Positions 13,101-25,190 of a stretch of 64,000 nucleotides of DNA are shown here, piece after piece (position 1 is the stretch's first letter; the number at the start of each line of letters is the position of its first letter). The notes below the pieces were generated by a model. The model saw nothing but the letters and a program-made list of their open reading frames with translations. It did not search any database and had not been told where the DNA came from. This DNA comes from Marisa cornuarietis. Lineage: Eukaryota > Mollusca > Gastropoda > Architaenioglossa > Ampullariidae. The stretch covers positions 3,219,001 through 3,283,000 of the forward strand of contig SMMW01000534.1 in the NCBI GenBank assembly GCA_004794655.1, given 5' to 3'. Made by a program: the position numbers and the translations under genes.

Positions 13101-14489
13101 CGAGGGCAGTCTGATATCACATGGTGTCCATTCAGGCCGCCCTTCTTTTTGAGTTTTTCTTTTCTTTTTGAGGAATGATATTCGAACTAATTACACTTCA
13201 GTCACGTATGTCGTAGGACTAATTAACCTGCCTTCTGTCTGATTTTTAATTGATGAAACGAGAATCAGGTGGTAGCAAGAAATGCCATGCACTCTGTGAA
13301 CTCTAATATGCTTTAGGTGTAACATTTGCACATTTCTGCATAGTGTCTTCTGGTTACTTTTGCACAGTTATTTTTTTTAAGCTGGGGTGGAAGTGGCTGT
13401 AAACGCACCGTAAAGGGCTAGGTGAGTAGCTAGGATGACAACAGTTTGCTAAAGGCGAGGGTGAGAGGTGAAATAAGAATAGGTGAAGAAGAGAGCTAAA
13501 AGACGAGGGGTGGCACACAAAGCATTGTCTTGTTAAGAGAACATGCGCCTGAGTTTTCGACACAAAAATGTTCAGTGCTTGTAAACAGACTTCTTTTATT
13601 TAGTCATGGCAGCTGTTGAAAATAACTGACATACATGGAGTTTAGGTCACAAAGGCATGCTTTAAGTGTTTTCTCTCTGCCTATATTAATTAACAATCAC
13701 AGTGATCAGCATGCTTCTCTTTTGTGTCTTTCATAAACAAGTCTGAAGATAACTACAACCTCTCAAACTGCAGATTACTTTTTTTTTATTAATAATAAAG
13801 ATTTCTTCTTTATTATCAAAATAAACTTCATAAAAAACTAGTCACATTTTCTTCAACCTCAAGCCACTGTACCACCAACTGCCCCATAAAAATATCATCA
13901 AAGATTACAATAACAAAAACAGAAACAACAATAGCCTCTGTGACAGTGAGATATGCAGCATGGCAAAAATCAAAGGAATGGTACAGTTCAGGGAAAGTCA
14001 CCATAATTTCCAAAGTGCTTGCTTTGCTCATCCATTTTCAGGAAATTCCAGAAAATAGTTCAATTTTTAGTCACTTGTTAACTTTAACAAATTTCAAGAA
14101 CATTCTCATCACCATTAGCTACAACATGAACAGCAAGCAGAATATAAAAAATTTTAACATCTTACACTAGAAACCAATGTATTTTAAAAACACCCATAAT
14201 TTAATTGATTAAAGATTTATACCAACAAACAAACCACAATCAACTGGATCAAAATATATTTATTTTGAGTTATAAGAGATTCCGAGAATTGACTGATTAG
14301 AAATGTAATATCTATAAGACCACAACTTTCCACAAATAAATCATTGTGAAAGAGATTATATAATTCCTAAAAATTGTGTAAGGATCTTAGAAATTTGCTT
14401 TCACATCACATATAAAAATACATATTGTAATAAATATACATCTCAGAAATACATATTTTATAAAAATGTCTGAGATTACAGTGATTTTG
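10111..14489. other. Gene-free stretch 3' of gene B
   Basis: No exon was recognised. Contents seen: a GT run near 10445; mixed CT/CA repeats at about 11048-11089; a GA run at about 11534-11552; a GTTT run at about 12064-12088; a T run near 12368; a G run near 12440. The part from about 13785 to 14489 is AT-rich and could be distal 3' UTR of gene B, since minus-strand AATAAA candidates lie near 14256 and 13786. ORFs at 11146-11388 and 12666-12995 (minus) show no family signature. Confidence 0.35.
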
Positions 14490-14495
14490 TTTATT
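14490..14495 (-). terminator. Candidate poly(A) signal of gene B
   Basis: TTTATT on the plus strand reads AATAAA on the minus strand, about 270 bases downstream of the gene B stop codon (14761-14763). Other copies farther downstream are equally possible. Confidence 0.35.
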
Positions 14496-14760
14496 GCTGC
14501 CTTTCAGCAAATTGCATAAGCTGAAATTGTGAGCAATGTGTGGAATCTTAAAAATTTAAGTTTTTGTCCTATCTAAATATTAGTCACAACCCTGAGCACC
14601 AAGCTGCCAAACTGCATCTCCCACACTCATTCTTTCATACCTTAGTGTAACAGTTCTATAGTTAATGCCATATGAGACTTTCTGGTTTCATCCAGATTAT
14701 GCTTTTTAATTCAAATTTAGAAATTGATCACCAGTAGTTGCAAGGCCATTCAGTCTTCTA

Positions 14761-17700
14761 TCAATCCACCAATGACTCTGTCTGATCCAAAAGAGATTGC
14801 TGAAAAAGATTGTTAAACATGTCAGCTTTTAATGTTTGTAGGCAACCTTCAAGCTAATTTTCTGCATGAAAAATTAGTAATCCATGCTATTTTTGAAATA
14901 TTTAATGCTATTCCTGTGCAAGGGATGTAAGAGGATATCTGTACATAGTATGATTTCTCTATTTACCTCATTCTAGCTACTTTGGTTCATACTGTATTGA
15001 AGAAAACGGTTGTGTTTAAATACTATTTGGAGGACTAGTTCCTACTGGTCAGTAGGAATGTAGCATGCACCTTATTGGTCAGAAGTATACATTTTATTCT
15101 TATGTTTTTATATGAGAATCACTTACAAAGCCACCACGTTGCGTAAGCCAACCATGAATCTCATCCATATAGTAACGTGAAGCAAACTGCATGAGCCTAG
15201 AGACAAATGTGGTGCTTCGCCCAACCAGTGACAGTGTACCCTTCACAGTGTAGAAGAGGATGACAAGATGATTCCAAGTTACTTCTTCACCCAATGAATT
15301 ACGAATTATCTTTTTGAAATCTTCATAAGGTTTTTCTGTAAGCTGCTGTATGAATGGCTCTGCTTGACAATCCATCTGGTAAATACAATACAATGAAAGG
15401 ATATGAAATAAATAAAAAAAAATACCTCGGCTCTCCTCTACAACAGTAAACAACATCACTTCTCTACAGTACTTATATGGCAAATGCACATTGTTTAGAT
15501 GCAGTAAATCATAGGTGACTACAACAAACAGTACTTGGATGATTAAGCCCTCTGCTGCCCTTTTACTTCCCTAAGAAATCAGGTCCCCTTCACTTTTGGA
15601 TGAACAGTGGGAGTTTTCTGGTTTCTGACAAAAACGAAATTTGAAGAGGCAGCCACATGTTCCAGTCAAACAGATATTTTTAAAAAGCAATGAACATAAG
15701 GAACAACATAGATTCCACTCATCAAATAAAATCAAGACGATAAAGAACCACCATTACACTCCATCAAAGTCCTTGTCGAAAGTAACACCAGTGTTAAAAC
15801 TCAAAATCTTTTCAACTACCTCAGTTTTGATCTTGACTGGTCTCACGATGGATTTGTCATGTATCTAAATCTCCACAATTCTTTGGGTTTTCTGGACATT
15901 GAGTTAAAAAAAAGGCGACCATCAAGATAAAATTTACTAGGTCTGGCATGCACAGTAATCGCAGACTTACAATTTGTGATGCATCAGGAACAAAAGCAAA
16001 GCATTACCATTGTGGCATAACTGTCCCCTGTAGTTCTCACCCATTCAACCAGTTGCCTCTCTAGATCTTCCAGAAAATCTGCTTAAAAGAAAGCCATGTT
16101 GTTGTTGACAACATTATTTATGACACTAACACCACTCTTGAAGAAAACCACTCTTGAAATACTGCCTTTCTAATTTGGCTTGTCAACTGTCTGAATATAT
16201 CAGCTTATTGATATTTGCATGCATTTTCCTGTTTTTAGTAGTTTTATATTTTGTCCTTAGTGGATCGCGTTAAGTGTAGTATAATAAAATTATGATAAAA
16301 AGATGAATGTGAAGATCTTAAAACATAAGTTAAAATCTGATGCCTTTTTCTTCTTTCCTGGAGGTATACTGATGAACCTAAATTTTTATCTTTTACATAG
16401 AAAACATAGGTTGTCCTAAACTACCTATTGCCTGGCAAATTTTGCAATCTTCTGAAAGTTCTACATATATTGCCAACTGGCAGTTTTATTCTAAATTTGC
16501 CTAGATCACAGAAACCAAGGAATCATTTTCAATGAAAATCACTAAGGAACTTATAATTGCCACCTGCTTTTTCAAATTAAATCATGTGCACATCTTACCT
16601 TCTTTTTGTGCGGCCCTAGTGCTTTCAACATATTCATCTGCCATAATGATGATTTTCTCTGCAATTTTGCTGACCTCTTCATCTTTGTTTTTTTCTGTAC
16701 AATTAGGGGGAGGAGTAGCTTCTCCTTCAGAAGTAGCTTCCTTTCCATCAATCATATCATCGCCTATAACAAAAAATTAGTCACATCTAATGATCATGCT
16801 TAAACAGTGTCAAGAGTCAAATTATTTTCAAATTAACACCTTCCCTGATGTCCATCTGGGTCAGGCTTCATGCAAAAATGCTATCCATTAGAATTCCCAT
16901 TGTCTTCTGCCCTACACCTTAGATTTTTAACTCAATTAAATTGCCCTGGCAACAACCTCCAGCCTCTCTGACCTCTTATGTTTTGACCACTTGCTGTTTA
17001 ACAATCAAAGTAAGAAGAAGTAACTTACCCCACCTTTAGTCCAATCCATTATATTTTTTTTTTAATCGATATGTAGCAGCATACACTATTCTGCTTTTCC
17101 AAAAAGTATTTCTGAAGTAGCATGACTGTGAATTCATATTTATTTTATTTTAAACAGGATAGTCATAAAGCCACTTCAGTGCACTAAAATTATCCAAAAG
17201 TGAATGGAAATGAGAGAAGATCACAAGATCTGCAGCACAAAATATTAAAATGTTGGGTACACATGGGGCATCAACTTGAATGACCATCTTTTGCTTATCC
17301 CCACCCACCCACCCCACCATACACCAGAAAAAAATTCTGGTCGTAAATGACCAGATATCCTCTCAAGTAACTTTAAACGAAAGAAGTAACTTACAGAGAA
17401 ATGATTCCACTTTCAACTGCAGTATTTACTTGTCTTTTAGCAGTTAATGTTTGTGAAATTAAAAAAATCTGAATGCTTGACAAATTTGCACAGTGTGCCG
17501 GCTGCAGTCTTACATGTTACTGGTTTTAGCAAGCCAGAAAGCATCAATTGCATTAAACTATTTATCACTCTGTATCAGACTGTGCATTAAATCTGTTGTT
17601 TGGGCAGTGGATTCTGTATATACTGTAATGTAAAAACTCCATAAATTAATGTTTATGGCAGCTGACCACATTTTACCATACTGTAATCATATAAACTTTG

Positions 17701-20700
17701 ATTGCTGCATACTGTACAGTTTTTTTACTATTTTTGTCACATCATATGTCATGCATATAATTTAGAAAATAACTGAATATAAATACCATCTGTTTCAAGG
17801 GAAAACTGTTTCTGGAGCTGATGTAAAAACCTGTCATTATGATGTGATGATAATCTGGTCCCAGATCCTGCTCTTAATGCTAACTCTCTCTCCTCTTGTG
17901 GAAGAGACTGTGGCCCGACATTTTCACTAGAATGTTCAACATTTGCAGTGATTGCAAGTGGTCTGGATCCAACAGATAGAAGATGCGGTCTTGGGGCGAT
18001 TCTGTGCTGTACAGAAGACTGATCACCATAATTATTTTTTTTGCCAACATTTTTGTCATCCTCATCATCATCATCATCCTCATCGATGAACTTTATATCC
18101 TCACTCGGCTCATCAAGCACTGTTTTCATTGTGACATGGACCTTTGGCTCGGCTGAGCTCAAACCCAGTGTCTGGCCTCCTTGCTGATTGCTACAAACTA
18201 CTCCATGCAGACCTGATGGGATCTGGTCATGGTTTATGCATACTTCATTTCTTTCACCAGAAGAAAACTGTGTTGGTCCCCTTAACAGAAAAAAGAAAAT
18301 TTTACCATAATGATAATAATAATAATAATTTTATTTCATAACACACGTAATACAAGTGAGATGATTACTATTGGTCCTAACATTCAAAATAAGATAAAAG
18401 TTTGAATATAATCATGAGCCATAATGCATCTGATGTTTTTTGAGTAAACAATAACATCAATAAAAGTAAGATCCATGCTGTTTATGCGAAAAAAATAAGG
18501 CAAAAGTTGTTCTGACATAGTGTAATCAGGTCTCATATAGTGTATGCTCTGTTTCTATCATTATACATGTTTTTTTAATTTTTAAACTCCTTCCTCCATC
18601 TACTTATAAGAAGCAATATTTTGCTATATTAAACAACATCCTATTTCACTTAGTATTGACACTTGACACTTTAGTATAAGCAGCCATCCCAGTGGGGTGT
18701 GTTTTGGTTTGTTTTTGTTTTTTCCCCAATTACAAGACAAGGTTCTCTAGTTGGGCTAAGAATTTAAAAATGGTTTTCTGGCTCCCATGCAGAAGAACTT
18801 CTTCATGAAAATAGATCAAAACCATTTCTATACATGCATTGCTTCATAATTATAACTGGAAAGTTTTATTCACCACTAAACATTGGTAATACAATATATT
18901 CCACTAATAAGCAAGGTCTTAGGACCAAAATATGTAATAGATGAAGCTTATCACATCTGAAGGCTGGTGTCTCTAACTGTTCAGAAAGGGACCAGATAAG
19001 TAGCATGTGGGAAAGTGGACTGCTTGTAGGCAGAGTGCCCCATACAGATCAAAAGTAAGGAAATGCATCCTAGTTCACAATAAGCAGTCTCTTGATATTC
19101 CTCTTAATATTAATCTTTATAAAGATTCTAAAAAATGATGAGAAAGTAAAGTCTGCTTCTTGGAGAAAGTTATTACTTCTTATTAAGTTTGAAACATACA
19201 CCAACAGAATATACCTGTTATATCTGTCATGCCGAGTCTCAGTCTGTTCACCAGCACCAAGTTCTGGATTTCTGTTAGATTTACTCATAATCTGATGCAA
19301 ATTGAGTTCTTCATTAGTTGCTAGACTGAGTGAAGTCTCCTTACAAATTTCCTGACCTGCACACAGCTTTCTATCATATCTATCATTCGGATCAAAAGTT
19401 TTATCTTGAACTATTCTTTTATTTGGTGACTTCGTGTTGGTCGCTTTGCTGCTCTGCTTAGATGTTGCTTTTCTTGATGTACTTTGACGATGAAAAGTAC
19501 TCAGTAACCTGTCTCTGGCTTTGCGGAAAAAACTTTTCTTCTGATGCTTTCTCTCTGTGTCTGAACATGAAGCTGAAGGAGCATCTAATGGCCGATGCAT
19601 TTGCTTGGTTTTTCCACCCCGTGTGCCTAAACTTGTTTGCTCCAGCTTTAAAGTTTCAAACTTCACTGGTGCAGATTTAGACTTGCCATGTGGTTCATGT
19701 GCCAGGCTAGAGTCATTTTGATGCTGGGATTTAATAGATGACCTTTCACACTGGGTGAGAAATTCCCCAAGAATTTTTGTAAAATCATCCAAGCCTTTTT
19801 CTTTTGAGGGATCCCCCATCTTGACATGGTGCACAATCTCTGACATTTTCTGTGTGTAGAGGCTACAAACACATATGCACATACCAAAAAATTAGAAATT
19901 TGAGATGAACCTAAAATTGCAACAAAGCTTGAATGCCTATGCATATAGTTAGGAGTACATGTGCATGAATAAACATTTACACAAATGGGCTACTAAATAC
20001 AAAATATAAAAAATGTAGAAAAACAACTTAGTAAAAGCATAAAACTGTAAAATTTCACTGCATATAAATTAAAATGTTGTGTTCTTGATATTAATATTGT
20101 TGTAAATGATGATTTTTGAATGTGATGCCTGATGTTATATGCTAGCAAGAAACGTCACAACGATGCTATGCTGCTGTTATTGGCCTTGATGATGATGATG
20201 ATGTCCACTTGTAATGCGCAGGTATCCATTCGGAAGAATGCTCATTGCGCAGCAAAAACAAAATAAATAAAAAATAAGAAAAAAATAAAGTAAATAAATA
20301 GATAAACACCAGGAAAGTAAAAAAATAAAGACAGAAGTGTTGCTTGGTTGTTTAAGTCCGTTTATGGCCTTACATTGCCATCATGGTTTTATAGATAACA
20401 TTTGTACATTCTCCTTCACGTGACCAATCAGCTTATTATAAAATTCTAAATGTCATGAACTAGCAAATATGAACACTATCGACTTATAATGATCGATTCT
20501 TTGGGCAAAACATTGTGATTCATACCTAGCAGAGTATATTCAAATCAATGAATGACTACTTTCATACTACTGTACACAGAAATGTCTTCCTAAAACTGCA
20601 CATATATATAACCATTATTCTTCAGCGTGTAGCTTCCATTCAAAACTGAAAAGTGATATTATTAATAAAAATTCAAAATACATGCCCTGCCGGTTGACCA

Positions 20701-20991
20701 TCATCTAAGAACAGTCATTAGCACATTTTTTAGTATTTTTAGTCTGTTAAAGGCAATAAATTCGATTTTTTGAAAAATATTATAAACATGCTGTTTACTG
20801 AGTAAACAGCGATAACCCGACTGACTACACTAAAGGGATCGCCAGTCGTGTGTGCTTACCGGCTGGACTTTCGCTTTTCCATTTGTGAGAAAACGGGCCA
20901 CGGAAGTGAAACCTTGACCCTTAGTAACATTTGACATAAAAGAACCAATACTATTTTCACAAGAATAGAGAGCTCGTAATCGGAAAAACAT
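14761..20991 (-). CDS. BCL2L14-like: Gene B: Bcl-2 family protein, BCL2L14 (Bcl-G)-like, complete (predicted 585 aa)
   Basis: Predicted exons: 20860-20991, 19215-19849, 17787-18250, 16599-16763, 16008-16081, 15127-15375, 14761-14799. They sum to 586 codons with no internal stop. Seen: basic amphipathic FFRKARDRLLSTFHRQ (about residues 150-165); acidic SEDIKFIDEDDDDDED; LETDGIYI matching gene A's LQEDGMYI; a BH3-like stretch LVEWVRTTGDSYATM; a BH1-like NHLVILFYTVKG after GEEVTW; and BH2-like WLTQRGGF then QSLLD. The last intron falls right after GGF, where many Bcl-2 genes have an intron inside BH2. The protein ends 12 residues later with no membrane anchor, as in vertebrate Bcl-G. The exon 2-3 junction is the weakest: a phase 2 donor at 19215 and an acceptor at 18250 keep the frame, but gene A uses phase 1 there. 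Exon 1 is inferred (see its own entry). Confidence 0.8.
17940..18110 (-). repeat. Coding ATC/GAT triplet run (poly-Asp) in gene B exon 3
   Basis: CATCATCATCATC-type triplets at about 18058-18084 encode an Asp/Glu-rich run. Gene A's matching exon carries its own coding triplet run (Pro), so this exon appears prone to triplet expansion. Lengths may be polymorphic. Confidence 0.6.
20144..20260. repeat. Possible SINE/LINE 3' tail (ATG triplets plus GCGCAGGTATCCATTC block)
   Basis: GATGATGATGATG runs straight into a block reading TGCGCAGGTATCCATTC and then AATGCTCATTGCGC, where GCGCA and TGCGC form a short inverted pair. From memory this resembles tails of interspersed repeats common in mollusc genomes. 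A similar triplet run beside TATAGCGCATG occurs at about 23452-23495. Confidence 0.35.
20860..20991 (-). CDS. Predicted first exon of gene B, mitochondrial presequence-like
   Basis: ATG at 20991 opens 44 codons ending at a strong donor (CCG|GTAAGC, phase 0). The peptide starts MFFRLRALYSCENSIGSF and continues with many Arg, Lys, Ser, Thr and Phe residues and a single acidic residue, the make-up of a mitochondrial targeting peptide. The next in-phase acceptor downstream on this strand is gene B exon 2 (19849, phase 0). Gene A's matching first exon is instead the short MPLRVSSDWSQD. An in-frame ATG farther upstream (MKKIEE, near 21090) would lengthen it and overlap the MRPL23 promoter. The exon could belong to a separate transcript; joining it to gene B is inference. 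Confidence 0.5.
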
Positions 20992-21108
20992 GGCGACCCG
21001 TTTGAGTGCGATGGGGTTCCGTTTGAGAGGTGTGGAGTTACTGTGAGTTGATACCCGGCATTCTGCGATAGTTTCTTCTATCTTTTTCACACAGTTTCAG
21101 TTTGGATC
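20992..21108. promoter_or_regulatory. Putative bidirectional promoter between gene B and MRPL23
   Basis: Only 117 bp separate the predicted start codons of the minus-strand exon (20991) and MRPL23 (21109). Short CG-containing head-to-head spacers of this kind usually act as TATA-less bidirectional promoters. No TATA box was noticed. It rests on both predicted first exons being right. Confidence 0.5.
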
Positions 21109-24100
21109 ATGACTTGGACATTTCAATATCCGTAGGGCATATAGTGTTGATGGTATCAGTGATCTTCAATGTTTATTAAATTTTAATAATACTACTATTG
21201 TGGCATTTGAAGCGGCAATCTCGGCGAAACAAAATTGTTGGCTGTTTAGAGCGAGCACATAATGGTGAAAGACTAAAGAGTTAACATGGAAGGGGAAAAA
21301 AAGGAAATTTTGAAACGTTTCATTCACTTCACGTCATTGTAGAAGATACCGTTGCTATTTAATATAGGCCTAATCGTTTACGTTTGTATCGCATGCGAGG
21401 AAGGCTGACCTTCAGTTGTATCACATACCGACTGTCACTATTTGTTTATATATATATATATATGCTTTATATTTTTATGTTGATAGTCCATTGTGGAGAC
21501 GTCGTATTCCACGATATCCGGTGTACTGGCATGGCGATCCACAGCTGCAGGTGGTTTTACCACACTTCTGGATGAAGCTAGTAAAGCCATCCAGAGATAT
21601 TCCTAGTGACCAAGCTCGTTTTATTGTGCATCCGCAGTAAGCAATCACAATCTTATCAATTGCTACATATAATGTGCAGAAAACCATAAAGGAAACAGAA
21701 AGATATATGCTTTTTCAAGCAAAATAGTTTTAAATAACCATAAAGCTGAATGTTAGAGATTGTAGGTCATTGGGTGGATGAAATGTTTAACTCAAGACAA
21801 GCCTAGCTATATAAAAGACTTCATAAAAGGTGTCAAGCATGACAAGACTCAGAGTTCATTTTAGATTGAGCGAGTGGGTAACACCCATTAACAATAAATC
21901 CCCCTCCCCCAGCTCAAAACTGATAGTAATCATTAGAAAAAAGTATTAACGTTAAACTGGAAGCATTAAAACACGTAGACACCTGTGCTTGTACAGATGG
22001 GGGAATTTGACATGCATGGACATGGGGACGATCTTCTTTTCAGGATGAGTAGGGTTGATGTAAAGAATTACCTGGAGAAGATCTACAAAGTACCAGTGCT
22101 GACTGTTAGGACCCAAGTCATGGCAGGTTAGATGCAAATGTCTTAAAAATTTGTATTTAAATCCTTAGTTTAATCTTTTTCAAACGCATGTATTGCATGC
22201 AGTTCTCTTCATATTACTGTTGCTAGAAGTATGTGTGTTTCTGCTGAAGAAAGAGTTGAAACTTATTTATATATTTCAGTTCATACATGATATTGACGTA
22301 CTGGCTTATATCATAGGTGTATTTACAAGGGGCAGTCAAATGAAATGTACCAGATGTTTTAAGTATAGAATTTGATTCTTAATGGATTGAATATGAAAAG
22401 AAAAAGTTATAGAAAATTAACACTGCTTGTTTTAGATGTAACTGAATGTTAGGAAATTTCAGATTTTATGAGAAATGTTTGAAAAAGGTGGACATACGCT
22501 TGTCATAGACATTAAATTTTCAGCAAGTTTAAAAAGTCACCATAAGTAAGAAGAATAGAGAGTTATCAAGCTGGGCTTCTTCTAATGAGTGAGATTAATG
22601 GCAACCAGAGTTTATGTCATTGTCAAACAAAATAATAAAAGGTAAATGATGTATTAAAAAAGCTCACCTCACCTCTTTTTTAAGGTCGGTGGGGAGGGGG
22701 GCAACTTACAATATTGAAGTGGTTCTATTAAAAAGCATGCTCATTTTCACTTGTGGAAGAGAAAAATTTGACAGGAAATGTAAGCATATATTTTTGTTGT
22801 AGGTGGTGATATTAAACATCCCACTCGTGGACATGTCATGGCGAAAGAAGATGATTATAAAGTGGCTTTCGTCCAGCTGGTCAGTTGAGTACTTTTAATG
22901 GGATAAGCAAATCAGATGGTAAGTTGGGCTTAAATGATAGACACTTAGTCATGAGTGATCAAAATTTACGGTTGCAAAATGTTTGTTCACTTAAAATCCT
23001 GTCGAAAACATGTGTCTGATGTTGTCCAAGTAGGCTGCCATGTTGTGTTTTAGAATTATGTCTTTTAATTGTTGCACAAGAGAGCCGACTGCCAGTCTCT
23101 TGAGTCATCAAAATGCAAGCATTGCTTGACATTTTTCTTGTCCAGTAGATCTGCTTACATAGATGCAAACATGACAGCCTTTATGAGTCAGCCTAAGCTG
23201 GGTTTTAGACATGATTGTAAGCAATCATTTTGCAACCCAAAATTTTGACCAGACAAGATTCAGAACATCAGTGTCTATCCTTCTAGCCTAACTTACCATC
23301 TGAAGAAAATGATGAGAACTCATTTGTCTGCGGGTGGTACCTGAGTAACTTTTTTTCAATCTCTTTTCTCAATGATGACAATATGCTAGAGGGATGCTCT
23401 TCACTGATGACGATACATTTGATTTCCAAGCATTCATCTACAACAGGACTGATAATAATAATAATAACGCAGATGACATGTATAGCGCATGTTCCCTCCA
23501 TAAACTGAAATTCAAAATTGAAAGGTTATCAATAATAAGGGGGTAAATCACAAGATGCATAATAATTCTGACAACTTTGCTAAAAACATTTTTGGGAAAC
23601 GTAGAGCATTAACTCAAGTGGACTTGTTTTACTTGTTTTGAATTACATATATCAAAAAAAAAGATGCAAAATCTTGAAAATTTGCAGAGAAATGATGTAT
23701 TTTTTCTAAAAAGGAGTTTCTTCCCATGTAGTTATTACAATTCAAAAATAATTTTTTTTAACTTTAGACAAATTTGGCACTGCACATATCTGACTTAAAT
23801 ATTTCCTTCTCAGGATTGCAGATTTCTTGCTTTTTAAAGAATGTAAGAGGGATGTGGACAACAGTTTTGTAGTGGTCACGTTTATGTGTGCCCCACATCT
23901 TCGTTTTCTTGACAGCATTTGCATCTGGTGCAAAATTTAGCATTTCAGACTTGGGAAAATTAGGACTTAAAAAAACTGTACAAAAATGATGTCTGACACA
24001 TAGTACATGCTTCTTGCATTCATCTGTATCTGGTCCTATAACTTTATGGTCTTGGGGAAGTGAGGTGTTAGAACTGTCATTTGTCTCAGGGCCAGCTATT

Positions 24101-24826
24101 GTGCCTATCCCCCCTCCCTTGCTGCCTTACCTCTCCTCAGCCCTCTACAGAGCATGGTATCCGCTTCACAGCTGTCAACTGGGGGAGTATGCACTCCAAT
24201 AGTATCAATCCAGCTAGTGCATAACTTCAGGTCCAGATGCCATGGCTCTAACCACTAGGTTATATGCTATCTTTGAAAGGCCGGTTTTTGAAAATTGCAC
24301 TTCACCAGGCTTATGCTATTCTTACTTCCTGTGTCTACCTGTGGTTGACAGATGGCAAAATATTACAGGTTGATGCAGATTTGAGGGGAAAGGCAACAGG
24401 CTTGGCAAGTGACCTACCTCTGGCACAACAGTAGCTGCTACAGTCTGCAGCATCTTTTCTTTACGACCACGTGGCATATAGGGGTTAATTTAAAAATGAC
24501 TTCGTTTCTTGCCAAAATTAACCCTTTGGTTTAAAAAAAGGATTTTAAAACTATTCTTCCTGCCTGTTTCTCCCAACCCATGTTGATAAATGTAGTATAA
24601 ACCCACTTGTTTAAAAAAAAATCTGTTTTGATTTTCTTATATTTTTTTATTTTTATGTTTACTTTCCTAGGGAGATGGCATGATGTTTGAGTTTCCAGAA
24701 ATCTTCAAAGATGTAAAGAGCCCTTCAGAAAGGCAGGTAGCCGATGTCAAACAGCAGAACCGAGCAGATTTGGAGAAGGAACAGAAGTACTGGGATAAAC
24801 TAAGTGTGCCTGTGTGGTTTAGATGA
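21109..24826 (+). CDS. MRPL23: Mitochondrial large-subunit ribosomal protein L23 (uL23m), 162 aa
   Basis: Exons 21109-21131, 21487-21636, 22044-22126, 22803-22879, 24671-24826 sum to 163 codons including TGA, close to the 153 aa human protein. The protein sits at the peptide exit of the mitochondrial ribosome. Recognisable family blocks: an N-terminus rich in Arg/Pro with YPVYWHGDPQLQVVLP, then FWMKLVKPSRD, MSRVDVKNYLEKIYKVPV, VRTQVMAG, KEDDYKVAFVQL, and a C-terminal MMFEFPEIF...SVPVWFR. Exons 2-5 are secure. Exon 1 is tiny: ATG ACT TGG ACA TTT CAA TAT CC with donor GTAGGG. I chose it because phase 2 fits the acceptor at 21487 and the result (MTWTFQYPPLWRRR) resembles the human N-terminus. 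Intron 4 holds a MITE. Confidence 0.88.
22912..23303. mobile_element. MITE with about 75 bp terminal inverted repeats in MRPL23 intron
   Basis: The left end TCAGATGGTAAGTTGGGCTT and right end reverse complement TCAGATGGTAAGTTAGGCTA match. Homology continues through GATAGACACT and later GGTTGCAAAATG. The unit is about 392 bp with no ORF of note. It starts 33 bp after the end of the fourth MRPL23 exon. No clear target duplication was seen (possibly AA). Confidence 0.65.
24160..24269 (-). repeat. tRNA-derived SINE fragment
   Basis: Read on the minus strand, 24269 downward gives CCTAGTGGTTAGAGCCATGG, a good tRNA A-box-like region, followed about 25 bases later by a degraded B-box-like GGACCTGAAG region. 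It lies in the last MRPL23 intron. Confidence 0.4.
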
Positions 24827-25190
24827 AAACAGTCTGATCCTGTGAGCTGTGTATCGTAGAATGCTTGTAGCTTGAAGTGGATGCAGACGATTGTGAACCA
24901 TTTTTGCAAAGCTAGTGTTTTACCTTAAGGTTGTACCCGAGAAGATGTGTGATCATGCATGTGTGTACATGCCTGTATTAGTGTGAGTATATGTCTGTGC
25001 ACTTGTGCGGTGGGTTTTTACAATTTTTTGTTGTTGTTCTTTTACAAAGACTAAGAAAGGCAATGGTGACCAGCATTTTTAAATGCCAGATTTGTTGCCC
25101 ACTTTTGTGTGCATATCTGCCATTTACTAGAAGAAAAATGTGTTGGTAAAGAATGTGTTGTACACGACAAAAGAATAAAGAAGATACAAA
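24827..25190 (+). other. MRPL23 3' UTR with poly(A) signal at 25174-25179
   Basis: Sequence after the stop codon is AT-rich and ends with AATAAA at 25174-25179, with T/GT-rich sequence shortly after, as expected for a cleavage site near 25195-25205. Confidence 0.55.
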
